From Actinomycetes bacterium (lineage in GTDB: Bacteria > Actinomycetota > Actinomycetes > Actinomycetales > Cellulomonadaceae), in assembly GCA_023432565.1 (NCBI GenBank), contig JAEYUL010000008.1, positions 1-40,672 on the forward strand: DNA of 40,672 bases, read 5' to 3'. Position numbers and translations under genes: made by a program. Below are positions 38,009-40,672 of the stretch, piece after piece (position 1 is the first letter of the stretch; each line of letters opens with the position of its first letter). A model generated the notes under the pieces. The model did no database searches and had not been told where the DNA came from. It was given only the letters and a program-made list of their open reading frames with translations.

Positions 38009-39582
38009 CCGTCCACCTCCTGCGGCGCGGCCAGCGACTGCTGCTGCTGCATGACGTGCGCACGCATGTCATGGGGGTTCGCCTCGATCGGCACGGCGTT
38101 GCCCACCGGCACCGGGTGGTGCTGCGCCGGTGGCGTGCGCCGCCGCGGCGGGGACCCGCCGAGCACCCAGGTGTCCTTCGAGCCGCCACCCTGCGAGGAG
38201 TTCACGACGAGCCTGCCCTCAGGAAGGGCCACGCGCGTCAGACCGCCTGGCAGCACCCAGACGTCGTCGCCGTCGTTCACCGCGAACGGACGCAGGTCCG
38301 TGTGCCGGGGGCGCAGCCCTTCGTCGACGAGCGTCGGCACGGTCGAGAGCTGCACGACGGGCTGCGCGATCCAGCCGCGCGGGTCGGCCAGGAGCCGTGC
38401 GCGCAGCGCCGCGAGCTCGTCCTTCGACGCGGCCGGGCCGACGACCAGGCCCTTGCCGCCCGAGCCGTCGACGGGCTTGACCACGAGCTCGTCGAGCCGG
38501 TCCAGCACCTCCTCGAGCGACCCGGGCTCCTCGAGGCGCCACGTGTCGACGTTCGCCAGGATCGGTTCCTCGCCGAGGTAGTAGCGGATGAGGTCCGGGA
38601 CGTAGGTGTAGACGAGCTTGTCGTCGGCGACGCCGTTGCCCACCGCGTTCGCGATCGTGACGGTGCCGTTGCGCGCGCAGGTCATCAGGCCCGGGGAACC
38701 CAGGAGCGAGTCGGCGCGGAACGTCACCGGGTCGAGGAAGTCGTCGTCCACCCGCCGGTAGATCACGTCGACCCGGCGCCGGCCCTGCGTCGTGCGCATC
38801 CAGACCCGGCCGCCCGCGCAGAACAGGTCGCGCCCCTCGACGAGCTCGACCCCCATGGTCCGGGCGAGCAGCGAGTGCTCGAAGTACGCGCTGTTGAAGA
38901 CCCCGGGGGTGAGCACGACGACCGTCGGGTCGTCCACGCCGGCCGGGGCCGCGGCCGTCAGCGCGGCCAGCAGCCGCCGCGGGTAGTCGGCGACAGGACG
39001 GATGCGCAGCGCCGAGAAGAGCTCGGGGAAGCTCTGGGTCATCGCGCGACGGTTGGACAGCACGTAGCTCACGCCGCTCGGGACGCGCACGTTGTCCTCG
39101 AGCACGCGCCACCCACCCAGCGAGTCCCGGATCAGGTCGATGCCCGAGACGTGCACCCGCACCCCGTTCGGCGGCGTGATGCCGCGAGCAGCACGGCAGT
39201 AGTTGGTCGACGAGACGACGAGCGAGCGCGGCAGCACTCCGTCCGCGATCACGCGCTGGGGTCCGTACACGTCCGCGAGGAACTCCTCCAGGGCGCGCAC
39301 CCGCTGCGCGACGCCCGGCGCCACGTGGTCCCACTCGTCCGCCGCGAGCACCCGCGGGACGACGTCGAGCGGGAACGGCCGCTCCTCGCCGGCGAAGTCG
39401 AACGTGACCCCCTGCGTGAGGTAGGACCGCGCGAGAGCGTCCGCGCGCGCCCGCAGCTCGCCCGCCGACAGCTGTGCGAGCGCAGCGTGCACCTGCCGGT
39501 AGGCGCTGCGGGGGCCGGTCGCCGTGTCGAGCATCTCGTCCCAGGCGACCCCGCTGGGGTAGTCGTCGAAGAGGTCCGCCAT
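38002..39582 (-). CDS. circularly permuted ATP-grasp type 2 protein (predicted amidoligase)
   Basis: The 526-residue protein starts at ATG 39582 (MADLFDDYPSG). It has the DUF404/DUF407-type conserved runs SSTNYCRAARGITPPNGVRV, GWRVLEDNVRVPSGVSYV, VDVIYRRVDDDFLDP, GNGVADDKLVYTYVPDLIRYYLGEE and KPVDGSGGKGLVVGP. The last is an ATP-binding Gly loop. It probably joins an amino acid or peptide to an unknown acid using ATP. It leads the operon with alpha-E, transglutaminase, the WXG-like protein and two small genes. The C-terminus after about 480 is a Pro/His/Gln-rich tail. Confidence 0.93.
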   Translation of the reverse strand: MADLFDDYPSGVAWDEMLDTATGPRSAYRQVHAALAQLSAGELRARADALARSYLTQGVTFDFAGEERPFPLDVVPRVLAADEWDHVAPGVAQRVRALEEFLADVYGPQRVIADGVLPRSLVVSSTNYCRAARGITPPNGVRVHVSGIDLIRDSLGGWRVLEDNVRVPSGVSYVLSNRRAMTQSFPELFSALRIRPVADYPRRLLAALTAAAPAGVDDPTVVVLTPGVFNSAYFEHSLLARTMGVELVEGRDLFCAGGRVWMRTTQGRRRVDVIYRRVDDDFLDPVTFRADSLLGSPGLMTCARNGTVTIANAVGNGVADDKLVYTYVPDLIRYYLGEEPILANVDTWRLEEPGSLEEVLDRLDELVVKPVDGSGGKGLVVGPAASKDELAALRARLLADPRGWIAQPVVQLSTVPTLVDEGLRPRHTDLRPFAVNDGDDVWVLPGGLTRVALPEGRLVVNSSQGGGSKDTWVLGGSPPRRRTPPAQHHPVPVGNAVPIEANPHDMRAHVMQQQQSLAAPQEVDGC

Positions 39583-39663
39583 GCGCCGAACGTAGCCCGG
39601 CCGTGTCACGCGCGCGTTACGGAGCGACGTCGTCACCGGGGTCGGGACCTGTCGCACGGCGCC

Positions 39664-39706
39664 CGGGCGCGCGACCGGCCGTGACGGACCGGCCGTCGGG
39701 CGCCCG
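39664..39706. other. long imperfect hairpin in the ATP-grasp/PemK divergent region
   Basis: cgggcgcgcgac-cggccg and its near complement ending in gggcgcccg form a stem of about 17 bp with one mismatch and one bulge around gtgacgg. Being between divergent genes it is not an obvious terminator; it may be a leader or operator structure. Confidence 0.5.
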
Positions 39707-39745
39707 TACGGGCCGCCGACGGCCCGGCGACCGCCGGCGGTTCGC

Positions 39746-39751
39746 TAGGTT
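39746..39751 (+). promoter_or_regulatory. -10 box (TAGGTT) suggesting a leaderless PemK-like transcript
   Basis: TAGGTT ends 6 bp before GTG 39758, the spacing expected when transcription begins at the start codon. No ribosome binding site lies between, so the mRNA is probably leaderless, which is common in Actinobacteria. Confidence 0.6.
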
Positions 39752-39757
39752 CGGACC

Positions 39758-40327
39758 GTGCCCCACGTCACCTGGACCTCCGCGCTGCGCCAGGCAGCCG
39801 CCTCCGTGCGCGACACGCTGAGCCGCCGTCGCCCCGCCGTCGCCGCGCCGGCCCGCACGAGGTCCCGCCGCATGCCGAAGGGCCCGAGACGCACGTCGGC
39901 GACCGTGCGCCCCGTGCGCGTGGTGCTGCCGGACCACACCGGGCCCGTGCACACCGAGTACAGCCCTGAGCTCGACGGCGCCGCAGACCCCGGAGAGATC
40001 GTCTGGACGTGGGTGCCCTACGAGGAGGACCCGACGCAGGGCAAGGACCGTCCGGTGCTCGTCGTCGGCTGGGACGGCGGACACGTGCTCGGCCTCATGC
40101 TCACGACCACGGACCACACCCGCAACGCCGCGCGCGAGGCCCGGCGCGGACGCGTCTGGCTCGACATCGGCGCCGGCCCGTGGGACGCCAGGCGCAGGGA
40201 CAGCGAGGTGCGCCTCGATCGCGTCCTGCGCCTGGAGCCCACGGCCATCAGGCGCGAGGGCGCGATCGTCGACCCGGCACTCTTCGCCCGCGTCACCCAG
40301 GCTCTCGCCGAGCTGCGCGGTCGCTGA
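39758..40327 (+). CDS. PemK/MazF-like family protein, orphan
   Basis: The 189-residue protein has an Arg/Ala-rich basic N-terminal extension (about 1-50) and then a PemK/MazF-type beta barrel. Its motif is PGEIVWTWVPYEEDPTQG followed by KDRPVLVVG. A family-like ending (SEVRLDRVLRLEPTAIRREG...LFARVTQAL) is present. Typical toxins are about 110 residues and paired with an antitoxin; this one is longer and no antitoxin-size gene lies beside it, so it may not be a toxin. GTG 39758 is chosen from the -10 box just upstream. It might act in RNA or DNA binding; function is not established. Confidence 0.8.
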   Translation: MPHVTWTSALRQAAASVRDTLSRRRPAVAAPARTRSRRMPKGPRRTSATVRPVRVVLPDHTGPVHTEYSPELDGAADPGEIVWTWVPYEEDPTQGKDRPVLVVGWDGGHVLGLMLTTTDHTRNAAREARRGRVWLDIGAGPWDARRRDSEVRLDRVLRLEPTAIRREGAIVDPALFARVTQALAELRGR

Positions 40328-40370
40328 GGCGGTGCGCGCCGGCGGGGCACCGGCGAGCAGGCCGCCGGGC

Positions 40371-40415
40371 GGCGTCGGCTCGGGTGGCGTCGGCTTGGGC
40401 AGCGTCGGCTTGGGC
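40371..40415 (+). repeat. three 15-bp tandem repeats upstream of rpsT
   Basis: Three copies of the unit ggcgtcggcttgggc, each with at most a one- or two-base change (40371-40385, 40386-40400, 40401-40415), lie head to tail in the noncoding gap. The last copy contains the probable -35 of the rpsT promoter, so copy number could reposition upstream sequence without moving the core promoter. Confidence 0.9.
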
Positions 40416-40439
40416 GGCGGCCCGCCGGTCGGGTAGCAT
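40410..40439 (+). promoter_or_regulatory. candidate rpsT promoter
   Basis: TTGGGC (-35, 40410-40415) and TAGCAT (-10, 40434-40439) are 18 bp apart. Transcription would begin near 40446, giving a leader of about 135 bases to the S20 start. Confidence 0.6.
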
Positions 40440-40449
40440 GGTCCATTGC

Positions 40450-40473
40450 GTGTCCGCCCAGGTCGGCGGGCAC
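40450..40473 (+). other. hairpin at the 5' end of the rpsT leader
   Basis: gtgtccgcc (40450-40458) and ggcgggcac (40465-40473) form a 9-bp stem with one G-U pair around a 6-base loop, right where the predicted transcript starts. It may stabilise the mRNA or take part in S20 autoregulation; that is speculative. Confidence 0.5.
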
Positions 40474-40579
40474 TCGCCCAGCTCCTCTCCGAGGGTGTCC
40501 CCACGCCCCAGTCCCGGAGCTGCGCGCGCCCTCTACGACCTGTCAGATCGCTTCGGCGAACGCACAAGAGAGTCCACAC

Positions 40580-40672
40580 GTGGCGAACATCAAGTCCCAG
40601 ATCAAGCGCATCCGCACCAACGAGAAGGCGCGCCTGCGCAACAAGTCGGTGAAGTCGGAGCTCAAGACGCAC
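40580..40672 (+). CDS. rpsT: 30S ribosomal protein S20, N-terminal 31 codons (cut by window edge)
   Basis: The frame from GTG 40580 encodes VANIKSQIKRIRTNEKARLR and on to KSELKTH, which is the conserved N-terminus of S20, a helical primary 16S rRNA-binding protein of the 30S subunit. The gene runs off the right edge. The initiator lies after a weak GAGAG ribosome binding site. rpsT commonly neighbours lepA in Actinobacteria; here about 7.6 kb of other genes intervene. Confidence 0.95.
   Translation, partial: MANIKSQIKRIRTNEKARLRNKSVKSELKTH

Noticed and set aside
38056..39684. A long plus-strand open frame opposite the ATP-grasp gene
   Set aside because: No recognisable motif is present; it mirrors the coding frame of the real gene.
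33029..40327. Integrated mobile element between lepA and rpsT
   Set aside because: No integrase, transposase, terminal repeats, tRNA target or composition shift was seen, so it is recorded only as an accessory interval.
39583..40579. A toxin-antitoxin pair around the PemK-like gene
   Set aside because: No antitoxin-like small gene is found on either side; neighbours are the divergent ATP-grasp gene and rpsT.

Overview
The window looks like chromosomal DNA from a very GC-rich actinobacterium, probably Micrococcales and most like Cellulomonadaceae (Cellulomonas-type). That placement is inferred from extreme G/C at third codon positions, frequent GTG starts, many 4-bp ATGA/GTGA gene overlaps, and the gene set and order. 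No rRNA, tRNA, IS element, prophage or CRISPR array was seen, and no stretch longer than about 260 bp lacks a gene.

Region 1 (1-15267, all minus strand) is a long, tightly packed operon read as PP2C phosphatase, FHA protein, Ser/Thr kinase with an extracellular tail, a giant secreted Ig-like/FN3 protein, MoxR ATPase, DUF58 protein, TgpA-type membrane transglutaminase homologue, and an RDD membrane protein cut by the window start. It matches the kinase-FN3-AAA ATPase-DUF58-transglutaminase arrangement known from bifidobacteria as the PFNA cluster. It probably couples phospho-signalling (kinase, phosphatase, FHA reader) to a MoxR/DUF58-assisted cell-surface adhesin or matrix protein. The transglutaminase-like protein has lost its catalytic Cys and His.

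Region 2 (15406-20687, minus) holds a membrane-fused alpha/beta hydrolase and then the conserved actinobacterial RNA/ribosome block era, CNNM/CBS protein, ybeY and phoH, each overlapping the next by 4 bp. A plus-strand pyruvate phosphate dikinase gene (20943-23648) sits between phoH and the rest of that block: rsmE, dnaJ and hrcA (minus), with a CIRCE operator in front of hrcA. DUF3097 (plus) diverges from hrcA.

Region 3 (27811-32907) has a Pro/Gly-repeat membrane protein, a small DUF4870 membrane protein, hemW and lepA, separated by strong bidirectional hairpin terminators.

Region 4 (33029-40327) lies between lepA and rpsT, which are commonly close in actinobacteria, and looks like an accessory insertion. 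It contains a mycothiol-dependent maleylpyruvate isomerase-like protein, a dodecin with a perfect CRP/GlxR-type palindrome upstream, and a six-gene minus-strand operon. That operon encodes a circularly permuted ATP-grasp, an alpha-E protein, an intact transglutaminase, a WXG/EspC-like helical protein and two small unknown proteins. An orphan PemK/MazF-like gene follows. The window ends inside rpsT, whose promoter abuts three 15-bp tandem repeats. The most novel-looking system is the ATP-grasp/alpha-E/transglutaminase operon joined to a WXG-type secreted-protein module.
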